NCBI GenBank assembly: GCA_017616735.1
Contig: JAFZXP010000047.1
Location: 1 to 64,000, forward strand
Source: Bacteroidales bacterium
Lineage (GTDB): Bacteria; Bacteroidota; Bacteroidia; Bacteroidales; F082
Direction: 5' to 3'
DNA: 64,000 bases
Shown here: positions 35,904 to 43,238 of the stretch, piece after piece
How positions within the stretch are numbered: the first letter of the stretch is position 1
Layout of the letters: each line of letters opens with the position of its first letter
Notes under the pieces: generated by a model
Seen by the model: only the letters and a program-made list of their open reading frames with translations
What the model was told of the DNA's origin: nothing
The model's database searches: none
Made by a program: the position numbers and the translations under genes

Positions 35904-36734
35904 ATGAAATTGAATAAATCATACAAAAAAACACTGTTCGTGCTTGGGCTCTTGTTGTGCATGAGCATGCAGAGCGTTGTGGCTCAGCAGGAAAAGCCCA
36001 AGAATCTGTTGATGTACGACACCGAGCCGTATCATTTCGGTTTCATTTTGGCCATCAACCAGATGTCATATGCTTTCAGCTTTGTAGACAACTACCAGAT
36101 TATTGCTCACAATGCCTCGGAATATCCCAACACAGCCGACCTGCATTACACAGCCGGTGCAGATTATTACGTGCGCAGCATCGAAGCGGCTCCGCAGCCG
36201 GGCTTCACAGTGGGTGTGGTAGGCAATCTACGGCTAGGCAAATACTTCGACCTGCGTCTTATCCCTTCGCTCAGTTTCGGAACCCGCACAATAACATATC
36301 GGCTGTACAAGGAAAAGCTTGATGCCGGCATCACCGAGAATTTCACGCAAAAGAAATCCATTTTCTCCACCTTTATCGAGCTGCCGCTTTTGGTTAAATA
36401 CAAGTCGAAACGACTCAACAACGTGGCGGCCTACGTCATAGCCGGAGGCAATTTCAAGATTGACTTGGCGTCGCAGAAGAAATGGGACATCGACACACAA
36501 AGCGCATCGGGCGAGCAAATAACCGTTACCGACAACATCAGAGTTAAAAAAGTTGACTTGGCGGCCGAAATCGGAGCCGGATTCGATTTTTACACCGGAT
36601 ATTTCAAATTTGGCATTGAGGCAAAGATGAGTTTCGGACTTCTAAACGTGCTAGATTCGCAAAATCTTATCTACGATTCGAGTATAAAAAACCTTCAAAA
36701 CAGAACATTCCAATTGTCACTGACATTCGAATAG
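35904..36734 (+). CDS. porT: PorT-like outer-membrane protein of the type IX secretion system
   Basis: The product from the ATG at 35904 has 276 residues: a signal peptide ending VVAQQ, then an eight-strand-type outer-membrane beta-barrel (for example GFTVGVVGNLRLGKYFDLRLIPSLSFG and a terminal Phe-containing strand LSLTFE). The whole pattern resembles PorT, a T9SS component. This fits the T9SS sorting domains on the four C10 proteases in the same window. It follows the kinase gene by 27 nt. Confidence 0.78.
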   Translation: MKLNKSYKKTLFVLGLLLCMSMQSVVAQQEKPKNLLMYDTEPYHFGFILAINQMSYAFSFVDNYQIIAHNASEYPNTADLHYTAGADYYVRSIEAAPQPGFTVGVVGNLRLGKYFDLRLIPSLSFGTRTITYRLYKEKLDAGITENFTQKKSIFSTFIELPLLVKYKSKRLNNVAAYVIAGGNFKIDLASQKKWDIDTQSASGEQITVTDNIRVKKVDLAAEIGAGFDFYTGYFKFGIEAKMSFGLLNVLDSQNLIYDSSIKNLQNRTFQLSLTFE

Positions 36735-36828
36735 TCACAAAAACATAATCATAACAAAGTGAAAATCATTAAATTAACTATATTTTTTGATTTTTCACTT
36801 TTTTTATTTTTTTAAACGAAAAAAGTTG

Positions 36829-36836
36829 TATCTTTG
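36829..36836 (+). promoter_or_regulatory. -7 promoter box (TATCTTTG) for the tRNA-Glu pair
   Basis: TATCTTTG fits TAnnTTTG; the start would be near 36843, about 78 nt before the first tRNA. Confidence 0.6.
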
Positions 36837-36845
36837 CACCGCTTT

Positions 36846-36920
36846 TAAGTCGTTAGTCGTTAGACTTTAGTCTTTAGCAACTTCTAAAGACTAACAACTA
36901 AAAACTAAAGACTAAAAACT
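36846..36920. repeat. Tandem heptamer element (GTTAGAC/TTTAGTC type) before tRNA 1
   Basis: Left-arm 7-mers (AGTCGTT, AGACTTT, AGTCTTT) are followed by complementary ones (AAAGACT, AACAACT, AAAAACT), so the RNA can fold into a long hairpin directly before the tRNA. Confidence 0.7.
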
Positions 36921-36994
36921 GGTCTCTTCGTCTAGTCTGGTTAGGACGTCAGGTTTTCATCCTGGTAACTCGGGTTCAAATCCCGGAGAGACTA
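36921..36994 (+). tRNA. tRNA-Glu (UUC), copy 1
   Basis: A 74-nt cloverleaf with acceptor arm GGTCTCT/AGAGACT (first pair G-T), D-arm GTCTAGTCTGGTTAGGAC, anticodon loop TTTTCAT giving anticodon TTC, and T-arm with GGTTCAAATCC. The CCA end is not encoded. Confidence 0.95.
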
Positions 36995-36996
36995 CT

Positions 36997-37080
36997 AAAA
37001 GTTGTCAGTTAACAGTTATCAGTTAACAGTTATTTTTTAAAAACTGACAACTATCAACTGGCAACTGGTAACTGTAAATG
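36997..37080. repeat. Tandem heptamer element between the two tRNA-Glu genes
   Basis: AGTTAAC/AGTTATC-type units are followed by complementary AACTGAC/AACTATC/AACTGGC units. It separates identical tRNA genes. Confidence 0.7.
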
Positions 37081-37154
37081 GGTCTCTTCGTCTAGTCTGG
37101 TTAGGACGTCAGGTTTTCATCCTGGTAACTCGGGTTCAAATCCCGGAGAGACTA
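37081..37154 (+). tRNA. tRNA-Glu (UUC), copy 2
   Basis: Identical over all 74 nt to the copy at 36921-36994, 86 nt downstream, again without an encoded CCA. Confidence 0.95.
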
Positions 37155-37234
37155 CTGTTAAGACCTTAGTCATTAGATGCTAGACCTTAGTAAAATCACT
37201 ACTAAAGTCTAAAGTCTAAGGTCTAAAGTCTAAA
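37155..37234. repeat. Tandem heptamer element after tRNA 2
   Basis: AGACCTTAG-like units are followed by several AAAGTCT/AAGGTCT units that are their complements. It forms the 3' flank of the tRNA transcript. Confidence 0.65.
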
Positions 37235-37244
37235 TGAAAGCGAG

Positions 37245-37295
37245 GTCAGAAAATAGGGAGTTGAGTAGCACCCTGGGTTCTGGCTTTTATTTTTA
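37245..37295 (+). terminator. Probable terminator after the tRNA pair
   Basis: A two-part stem (GTCAGAA 37245-37251 with TTCTGGC 37278-37284, and an inner TAGGG/CCCTG stem) precedes TTTTATTTTT. It could instead be a structured leader of the gene at 37310. Confidence 0.45.
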
Positions 37296-37309
37296 ATAAG
37301 ACTTACGTC

Positions 37310-37969
37310 ATGAAGAGAGTTTTCTCAGGTATGGTTTTTTCACCGAGAAGCGTGAAGGCATTGCTGACGCTCCTCTTTTTGGTGTTTATGGCGGGAGGTC
37401 TTAAAGCTCAAAACGAAGACATTCATTTTGGCGTACGTGGCGGAATTGGCATGTCCACTCTGCGCGGGATGGAAAACAACGGCCTTCGACTGGGCATCAC
37501 AGCCGGCGCATTCGGACAATACTTATTAAACGAAAACAACAGCCTGCAAGCTGAGCTCTATTATTCATCAGGTGGTCAGCAGTCGGAGAAATGGACCGAA
37601 AACAGCGGCGATCAGGTGAAGGTATACAGCAAATACGGCTTGCATTACATCAATTTGCCGATAATATATCAGTATTATTTTCCAGCCATACTTGGTCTTG
37701 AGGCCGGTTTGAATTTCCGTTATTGCATGGCCGGTTCTCTGCAGACAAAAATCGGCAATGGCAGCTGGCAATCACAAAGCTTCTCATCATCCGACTACAA
37801 TTCTTTTGACATGGGGCTGCTGCTTGGAATTTACACCGACCACCTCATTCCACATGATAATTTCTTCGTGAGCTTAAGGGTTTACTTTGGTTTTATCAAC
37901 GTGCTCACCAACGAGGGCGGCAACAAAAACTTAAGCGTACAAGCCAGTGTCGGTTACACATTGTTTTAA
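37310..37969 (+). CDS. Outer-membrane beta-barrel protein (PorT/OmpW-like fold)
   Basis: The 219-residue protein has a signal peptide (ending GLKAQ, about residue 34) and alternating hydrophobic strands typical of an eight-stranded barrel. It starts FGVRGGIGMSTL and ends with an aromatic residue (SVGYTLF), as expected for BamA recognition. It is of the same broad family as PorT but shares no specific motif that would prove a T9SS role. It precedes lplA by 2 nt. Confidence 0.75.
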   Translation: MKRVFSGMVFSPRSVKALLTLLFLVFMAGGLKAQNEDIHFGVRGGIGMSTLRGMENNGLRLGITAGAFGQYLLNENNSLQAELYYSSGGQQSEKWTENSGDQVKVYSKYGLHYINLPIIYQYYFPAILGLEAGLNFRYCMAGSLQTKIGNGSWQSQSFSSSDYNSFDMGLLLGIYTDHLIPHDNFFVSLRVYFGFINVLTNEGGNKNLSVQASVGYTLF

Positions 37970-37971
37970 AC

Positions 37972-38928
37972 ATGAAGCCTAAAATCAACATCGTTATCGG
38001 CAACCAATACAACCCACACCTCAATCTGGCTGTGGAAAGCGCTCTTTTTGACGAGGGTTTGTCCGATACAGTGACCATGTTCCTCTGGAAAAACAGACAG
38101 ACAGTCGTCTATGGCTACAACCAGAATCCATTCACGGAATGCAATGTGGAATTACTCCTTTCGGAAGGCGGTCATGCCGCAAGAAGAAGAACCGGAGGTG
38201 GTGCCGTCTATCATGATCTGGGGAATTTAAACTTCTCTTTCGTAGCAAATAAAAAGCATTATGATGTTGCAAAGCAGATGAACGTCATCAAGACCGCTCT
38301 GCGTTATTTCGGGCTGGAAGCCGAGGTATCAGGCCGCAACGACATACTTTTCGAGGGGCGCAAATTCTCAGGAAACGCCTTTGGAATCTATAAAGACAGA
38401 CGTTTGCACCATGGCACTATACTGATTAAGACCGACGGCGAGAAACTGGCTAAATACCTGAAGGTCAATCCTGCCAAGCTTCAAAAACACGGGGTAAAAT
38501 CAGTAGCCAGCCGCATCATCAATCTGTCGGAAGCCGCCGACATTACGTCAGATTCGATAATTCCATATCTTTCAAAAGCTTTTGAAGAAGTTTACGAAGC
38601 AAAAGCAGAAGTTGTTGACTTCAACTCTCTTCTTACCGATAAAGTACTTAAAACCAGAGACTTATTCGCTTCAGACGAATATCTTTTCGGCAAGTGGCGC
38701 AACTTCCATGCAAAGAAAAGTGCACAATTTCCTTGGGGTTTGGTCGAGCTCGATATGCACGTCAACGAGGAAAAAGGCATCATAGAAAGCGTTTCAATCG
38801 CCTCCGACGGCCTTGAGCCCGAGCTTATTGACGATGCCGAACGCATTTTTACCGGAGCCAGCATCAAATTAGCGCCCGATTGTGGCCACAACTATGTCGC
38901 CAAAGATATTCTCAGCCTTATTTATTGA
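37972..38928 (+). CDS. lplA: Lipoate-protein ligase A
   Basis: The 318-residue enzyme attaches lipoate to the E2/GcvH lipoyl domains via lipoyl-AMP. It carries the nucleotide motif ARRRTGGGAVYHD, the catalytic Lys in EGRKFSGNAFG, and a C-terminal accessory domain (about 245-318). Length and motifs match LplA. A -7 promoter box for the next gene begins 21 nt past its stop. Confidence 0.92.
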   Translation: MKPKINIVIGNQYNPHLNLAVESALFDEGLSDTVTMFLWKNRQTVVYGYNQNPFTECNVELLLSEGGHAARRRTGGGAVYHDLGNLNFSFVANKKHYDVAKQMNVIKTALRYFGLEAEVSGRNDILFEGRKFSGNAFGIYKDRRLHHGTILIKTDGEKLAKYLKVNPAKLQKHGVKSVASRIINLSEAADITSDSIIPYLSKAFEEVYEAKAEVVDFNSLLTDKVLKTRDLFASDEYLFGKWRNFHAKKSAQFPWGLVELDMHVNEEKGIIESVSIASDGLEPELIDDAERIFTGASIKLAPDCGHNYVAKDILSLIY

Positions 38929-38948
38929 TATCCAAACGGATTTTTTCG

Positions 38949-38956
38949 TAATTTTG
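38949..38956 (+). promoter_or_regulatory. -7 promoter box (TAATTTTG) of miaB
   Basis: TAATTTTG, 18 nt before the ATG at 38974, matches TAnnTTTG. The leader would be very short. Confidence 0.55.
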
Positions 38957-38973
38957 CAGCCAAATTTTAAGAG

Positions 38974-40344
38974 ATGAAGTATTTTTTGCTGCCATTGGGT
39001 TGCCAGATGAACCGGAGCGACACTGAACGTGTCCGCACCATGCTGCATGGCATGGGTTTCGTTGAGACCGACAAGGAAGAAGAGGCCACGATACTGGGCG
39101 TGATAGCATGTTCGGTGCGTCAAAAAGGCATCGACAAGGTGTATTCACGCATACTGAAATGGAACGAAATGAAGCAGAACCACAACTGCATCACCTTTGT
39201 GTCGGGCTGCATACTGCCAGCCGACCGCGAACGTTTCGTGAAGCTGTTCGACCTGGTCTTTACCATGAATGAGCTGCCCGATCTGCCCGATATGATTCGT
39301 CAATACGGCGTTTTCATTCCGACAAAAGAATCGGTTGAGCAGGAGCCGGTATTCCCACTGGTGGGCATACCAGTCAACAGAAATGTCAATCCGTCGGCCA
39401 ACATGGACCGCTTCTGGGTGATAGAACCCGACCACATGTCCGACTTTGAGGCGTTTATCCCCATTCAGAACGGCTGCAACAAATTCTGCACATACTGCGC
39501 AGTGCCTTACACTCGCGGACGCGAAGTGTCCAGAAAATCGGAGGATATCATCAACGAGTTGAAAGAACTCGTCGACAAAGGATACAAATCAATTACTTTG
39601 CTCGGACAGAATGTCAATTCGTACGGTTTGGACAAGAAAGGCGAAGAGATAAACTTCGCTGAACTATTGCGCAGAATCGGAGCCTATGGCGACGCCAGCG
39701 GCAAAGAATTCTGGGTCTACTTCACCTCGCCCCATCCGCGCGATATGAGCGACGAAGTCATCGAAGTGATATCGCAATACCGCTGCCTGGGCAAACAGAT
39801 TCACCTGCCGATACAGTCGGGCGACGACAATATGCTGCAGCGCATGAATCGCAAGCACACGCTCGACGATTATCGTCATATCATACACACTATCAGACGG
39901 CTGCTGCCTGAAGCTACGATTTTTACCGACATCATTGTGGGTTTCACTGGCGAAACCGAAGAAGAATTCGAGAATTCGCGCAAAGCTATGGAGGAGTTCA
40001 AATACAACATGGCTTACATCGCCCAGTACAGCGTTCGTCCCGGCGCAGTGGCATCATCATGGGCCGACGACGTGCCTAAAGCCAAGAAGCGCGAGCGTTA
40101 TCACATACTCACCGACGAGTTGATGAAGCATTCGCTTGTTTACAATCAAGGACTTATAGGCAAAACCCAGAAAGTACTTGTAAACGGTTACGACCGCAAA
40201 AACGGCTACCTCACAGGTCATACCGAAGGCAAAATCGTCATCCGTTTCCAGTCGCGCGACAAGAGCCTGATTGGACAGATTGTGAATGTGAAGGTGACAA
40301 GCGCAACTGCATTATCTATTGAAGGAGAACTTTTACAAAGTTGA
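38974..40344 (+). CDS. miaB: tRNA-2-methylthio-N6-dimethylallyladenosine synthase (MiaB)
   Basis: This 456-residue radical-SAM methylthiotransferase modifies i6A37 in tRNAs reading UNN codons. The three N-terminal cluster cysteines lie in LPLGCQMNRSD, GVIACSVRQK and VSGCILPAD. The radical-SAM motif is CNKFCTYCAVP, and a C-terminal TRAM domain begins around the GKTQKVLVNGYDRKNG segment. Family members usually read NTCAIR at the second Cys, here IACSVR. Its last codon and stop lie in a tandem heptamer element. Confidence 0.92.
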   Translation: MKYFLLPLGCQMNRSDTERVRTMLHGMGFVETDKEEEATILGVIACSVRQKGIDKVYSRILKWNEMKQNHNCITFVSGCILPADRERFVKLFDLVFTMNELPDLPDMIRQYGVFIPTKESVEQEPVFPLVGIPVNRNVNPSANMDRFWVIEPDHMSDFEAFIPIQNGCNKFCTYCAVPYTRGREVSRKSEDIINELKELVDKGYKSITLLGQNVNSYGLDKKGEEINFAELLRRIGAYGDASGKEFWVYFTSPHPRDMSDEVIEVISQYRCLGKQIHLPIQSGDDNMLQRMNRKHTLDDYRHIIHTIRRLLPEATIFTDIIVGFTGETEEEFENSRKAMEEFKYNMAYIAQYSVRPGAVASSWADDVPKAKKRERYHILTDELMKHSLVYNQGLIGKTQKVLVNGYDRKNGYLTGHTEGKIVIRFQSRDKSLIGQIVNVKVTSATALSIEGELLQS

Positions 40345-40438
40345 CAGTTGACAGTTGACAATTATCAGTTAACAGTTTTTAAACAACTGTCAACTATTAA
40401 CTGTCAACTGCTAACTGCTAACTGCTAACTGCTAACTA
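40336..40438. repeat. Tandem heptamer element between miaB and mtaB
   Basis: Three AGTTGAC units and degenerate variants are followed by complementary AACTGTC/AACTATT/AACTGCT units, the last tandemly repeated four times. It spans the miaB stop and ends just before the mtaB ATG, so it forms the whole intergenic region. Confidence 0.8.
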
Positions 40439-40441
40439 AAT

Positions 40442-41746
40442 ATGAGGATTGCATTCAAGACATTGGGTTGCCGCGTCAATCTCTACGAAACCGACGCTTT
40501 GGCGTCGCAGTTCAAGGAGGCTGGTTACGACGTGGTGGAAAGCGACGCCGACGCTGATGTTTACGTTGTGAACACCTGCACCGTCACCAACCAAAGCGAC
40601 CAGAAATGTCGGCAGGCAATCAATCAGATCAGACGCTCCCACCCCACCGCCATCATAGCGGCGATGGGTTGCATGGTCAACCATCGCAAGCAAGAAATGC
40701 TCGACAGCGGTGTTATCGACTACGCCATCGACAACGAGCGCAAATATGCGCTTTTCAGCATAATCGACAGCCGTCTGAAAGGCGAAACCGTCGACCCCGA
40801 GGGTTTCGACAAGGATTTGTTCAGTTACCGCCCTGCTTACAGCACCTTCCACACCCGCAGCCTGATTAAGATTCACGACGGATGCAACAATTTCTGTTCG
40901 TATTGCATCATCCCGAATGTGCGCGGCCGTGCCACCAGTCGTCCGGCCAACGAGATTTACGACAACATCCGCAGCGTTGTGGCACACGGCTTCAAAGAGG
41001 TGGTTTTGACCGGTGTGAATATGGGACGTTATCGCCACGAAGGTGTTGATTTTGAACATCTCGTCGAGAATATCTTAAAAATAGACGGCGATTTCAGAGT
41101 TCGCATCTCATCTATCGAGCCCGACAACTTCAGCGACCGGTTTTTGAGCTTGTTTGACAATCCCAAACTGGCTCCGCACATGCACATATGCCTTCAGAGT
41201 GGCGCCGAAAACACCTTGCGCGACATGCATCGCCACTATACAGCCGCACAGTTCCGCGACATGTGCGACCGGATAAAGCAAGCTATTCCTGGTTTTAACA
41301 TAACAACGGATGTGATTGTCGGCTTCCCTGGTGAGACCGAGTCCGACTTCGCTGAAAGTGCAGCTATGTGCAAAGCCATTGGATTCAGCCACATACACAC
41401 TTTCAAATATTCCGTCCGCACTGGCACCAAGGCGGCTACCATGCCCAACCAGATCCCCGAGACTGTGAAGACCGAGCGCAGTGCTATAATTAGGCGGATT
41501 TCAGCCGAAAACAAGCTGGATTATTTCAACCGCATGCTTGGCAAACCGCAGCGCATGCTCATAGAAAGGGTTATGGCCGACGGCACTGCCCGCGGCTACG
41601 GCGAGAACTACATCCCGCTTCGCCTGAAAGCCAAAGATTTAGTGAAAAACACCTTTGTTGATGTTGTCCTAAGCGACATTATTAATAAAGGTGATAATTC
41701 GGAGATGGTGGCCTCTCCTCGTCATTTCGACCGAAACGAAGCGTAG
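40442..41746 (+). CDS. mtaB: tRNA (t6A37) methylthiotransferase (MtaB)
   Basis: The 434-residue enzyme is a second radical-SAM methylthiotransferase. It has N-terminal cysteines in KTLGCRVNLYE, VVNTCTVTNQSD and AAMGCMVN. The radical-SAM motif is CNNFCSYCIIP, followed by FPGETESDF and a C-terminal TRAM-like region. Together these identify the MtaB subgroup (ms2t6A). The final residues (about ASPRHFDRNEA) and the TAG stop are encoded by a dispersed CGTCATTTCGA repeat, so the natural C-terminus appears to have been replaced by repeat sequence. Confidence 0.9.
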   Translation: MRIAFKTLGCRVNLYETDALASQFKEAGYDVVESDADADVYVVNTCTVTNQSDQKCRQAINQIRRSHPTAIIAAMGCMVNHRKQEMLDSGVIDYAIDNERKYALFSIIDSRLKGETVDPEGFDKDLFSYRPAYSTFHTRSLIKIHDGCNNFCSYCIIPNVRGRATSRPANEIYDNIRSVVAHGFKEVVLTGVNMGRYRHEGVDFEHLVENILKIDGDFRVRISSIEPDNFSDRFLSLFDNPKLAPHMHICLQSGAENTLRDMHRHYTAAQFRDMCDRIKQAIPGFNITTDVIVGFPGETESDFAESAAMCKAIGFSHIHTFKYSVRTGTKAATMPNQIPETVKTERSAIIRRISAENKLDYFNRMLGKPQRMLIERVMADGTARGYGENYIPLRLKAKDLVKNTFVDVVLSDIINKGDNSEMVASPRHFDRNEA

Positions 41747-41794
41747 TGGAGACCTGAGCTTGCGAAAGCATTCACCTTTGGTGAATAAATCTCC
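41720..41794. repeat. Dispersed CGTCATTTCGA repeat, full-length copy
   Basis: A 75-nt copy containing CGTCATTTCGACCGAAACG, then GGAGACCTGAGCTTGCGAAAGC and AAATCTCC, collinear with the right arm (inverted) at 15155-15298. It overlaps the 3' end of mtaB. Confidence 0.8.
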
Positions 41795-41815
41795 AACATA
41801 TTTTTCAAAGTTTTC

Positions 41816-41846
41816 TTGACTTTTTCAGAAAAAAGTTGTATTTTTG
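41816..41846 (+). promoter_or_regulatory. Promoter of the toxin-antitoxin operon (TTG-N20-TATTTTTG)
   Basis: TTG at 41816-41818 and TATTTTTG at 41839-41846 are 20 nt apart, which fits the Bacteroidetes consensus. The ATG is at 41869, giving a short leader. Confidence 0.65.
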
Positions 41847-41868
41847 CAAACGTAATTATTTTAAATAA

Positions 41869-42147
41869 ATGAATACTGCGACATACAATAGCACTGCGAT
41901 GAGCAATCTGTGGAATTACCTTAAAGGTTTGCCGTTGTCAATAAAAGACCGTCAATGGTTGGCTGACAGGTTAATTGAAAGTGCCAAAGACATGAAAGGC
42001 AAATCGGCCGATGCGGTAAAATTTCCGCATATTGGCTCTGATTTCAAACCATCTGCCGAGGTACTTGCCATGAGTTGCGGACCATTACCAGAAGGCTTTG
42101 ATGTGGAGAAAGAATTAGATAAAATGTGGGAGGATATGGCTAAATGA
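41869..42147 (+). CDS. Putative antitoxin of a PIN-type toxin-antitoxin pair
   Basis: The 92-residue protein has no recognisable DNA-binding fold that I can name. It overlaps the start of a PIN-domain gene by 4 nt (ATGA), the classic layout of antitoxin before toxin. The central part (IKDRQWLADRLIESAKDM) is helical and the C-terminus (FDVEKELDKMWEDMAK) is a plausible toxin-binding helix. The antitoxin call rests on size, position and overlap. Confidence 0.65.
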   Translation: MNTATYNSTAMSNLWNYLKGLPLSIKDRQWLADRLIESAKDMKGKSADAVKFPHIGSDFKPSAEVLAMSCGPLPEGFDVEKELDKMWEDMAK

Positions 42148-42557
42148 ATGTTTTTCTTGATACTAATGTTGTCATTGATTTACTGGGAGAGCGCAAACCT
42201 TATTATGATGATGCGACAATTATCGTAGAAATGCACAAAACGGGACTGATACACATTGTTGTATCCACTCTTACAATTGTGAATTGTGCTTACATTATTC
42301 GTAAAGCATATTCTGAAAAAATAATGTTGGAAAAAGTTAAAAAACTTTGTGACACCTTTGAAATAACCGCTGTTGATAGAGTTGCAATAATGCAAGCCAT
42401 TCACAATGGAGGTCATGATTTTGAAGATTCTGTACAGTATTTTTCATCTTTACCGTGCAAACCCGACGTGATTGTCACGAGAGATAAACATGGTTTTGAC
42501 GGTTTTAATATAATGGTAATGACTCCAAGCGAGTTTATTGCTGAAAGCAGAAAATAA
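42144..42557 (+). CDS. PIN-domain ribonuclease toxin (VapC-like)
   Basis: The 137-residue PIN-fold nuclease has the first acidic residue in MNVFLDTNVVIDLL. Further conserved acidic positions lie in DFEDSVQYFSS, followed by VTRDKHGFDGF, close to the VapC pattern. It would cleave specific RNAs when its antitoxin is depleted. It is the last host gene before the prophage end. Length is normal and all key acidic residues appear present. Confidence 0.82.
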   Translation: MNVFLDTNVVIDLLGERKPYYDDATIIVEMHKTGLIHIVVSTLTIVNCAYIIRKAYSEKIMLEKVKKLCDTFEITAVDRVAIMQAIHNGGHDFEDSVQYFSSLPCKPDVIVTRDKHGFDGFNIMVMTPSEFIAESRK

Positions 42558-42719
42558 ATTTGCATTAAATTAAATAAACAATTAAGAAACAGACAGTTAA
42601 ATAAAGTATAAAGACATAATTATTATGAGAAGACTTTTTATTCTACTTTTATAATCGCAAAATCGAAAAGTACAACTTTTTAAAATGAATTGTACATTTT
42701 TTCGCGGCAAAGATAAATA
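42558..42719. other. Host-prophage junction region with candidate phage end
   Basis: This AT-rich stretch contains a 9-codon frame at 42624 (MRRLFILLL then stop), resembling the start of a signal peptide. It also has an imperfect inverted repeat, CGAAAAGTACAA (42664-42675) with TTGTACATTTTTTCG (42690-42704). TGTA at 42691 fits the 5'-TG end of Mu-type elements. The exact boundary cannot be fixed from one end. Confidence 0.4.
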
Positions 42720-42747
42720 AAAAAGGTGGACGCTAATCCACCTTTTT
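42720..42747. terminator. Bidirectional terminator at the phage left edge
   Basis: AAAAAGGTGGA (42720-42730) pairs with TCCACCTTTTT (42737-42747) over 11 bp with a 6-nt loop. The minus-strand late operon ends here and its T-tract lies on the outside. Confidence 0.85.
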
Positions 42748-42752
42748 GCTTT

Positions 42753-43238
42753 TTATGTGATTTTCGCATCATACGTGGAATATTTCTCCACCTGTGGAAT
42801 ACGGCGAATAATACCATTTTGAAGGTTGTTTAAACACCGTTTAAGAGTCCTCAGCATCGCAGGAATGATATCGCTCTGATAGAACTCTCGAGGCCTTAAA
42901 CCGTAGTCGATTTTGACTATTTCCTGCTCACAGATATCGCCTGCGTCGAGTCCTGATGTTGCCCAGAACCATGTGGCCGCTGTGACCGGCTCTTTCCTTC
43001 TGTAAGCCCATCTGATGGCCGATGCGCCACGTCCGTATGGCAATGGCGACGGATGGAATATCAGAACACCAAGAGCTGCTTTCTCCAGCGTCGCAGCGTC
43101 CAGCTTGAACGTCAGGAGCGGTGCAATGGCCACGTCGCATTCCGCGTCTTCAGTAATGACATGGCCGAGACTCAAAACAAGCCCTTTGGCCTTGATATAA
43201 GCCTCTGTTTCAGGGTTTCCGTATATTCTAATTCTCAT
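42753..43238 (-). CDS. Formyltransferase-fold enzyme (phage-encoded)
   Basis: From the ATG at 43238 the protein has 161 residues; a longer frame upstream would overlap the preceding gene by about 100 nt and adds no conserved sequence. The core matches the formyltransferase (Fmt/GART/ArnA) family: FHPSPLPYGRGASAI (His62) and ATSGLDAGDI (Asp98). The usual catalytic Asn two residues before the His is Ile60 here, so standard N-H-D chemistry is incomplete. It overlaps the ABC-GNAT gene by 11 nt, so the two are probably translationally coupled. A role in DNA or sugar modification is possible; the substrate is unknown. Confidence 0.75.
   Translation of the reverse strand: MRIRIYGNPETEAYIKAKGLVLSLGHVITEDAECDVAIAPLLTFKLDAATLEKAALGVLIFHPSPLPYGRGASAIRWAYRRKEPVTAATWFWATSGLDAGDICEQEIVKIDYGLRPREFYQSDIIPAMLRTLKRCLNNLQNGIIRRIPQVEKYSTYDAKIT

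Noticed and set aside
36921..37154. tRNA pair as prophage attachment site
   Set aside because: The phage is of transposable type and begins about 5.5 kb away; no integrase is seen.
37241..37295. Riboswitch before the outer-membrane barrel gene
   Set aside because: The fold is a simple two-part hairpin followed by T residues; no known aptamer core could be recognised.
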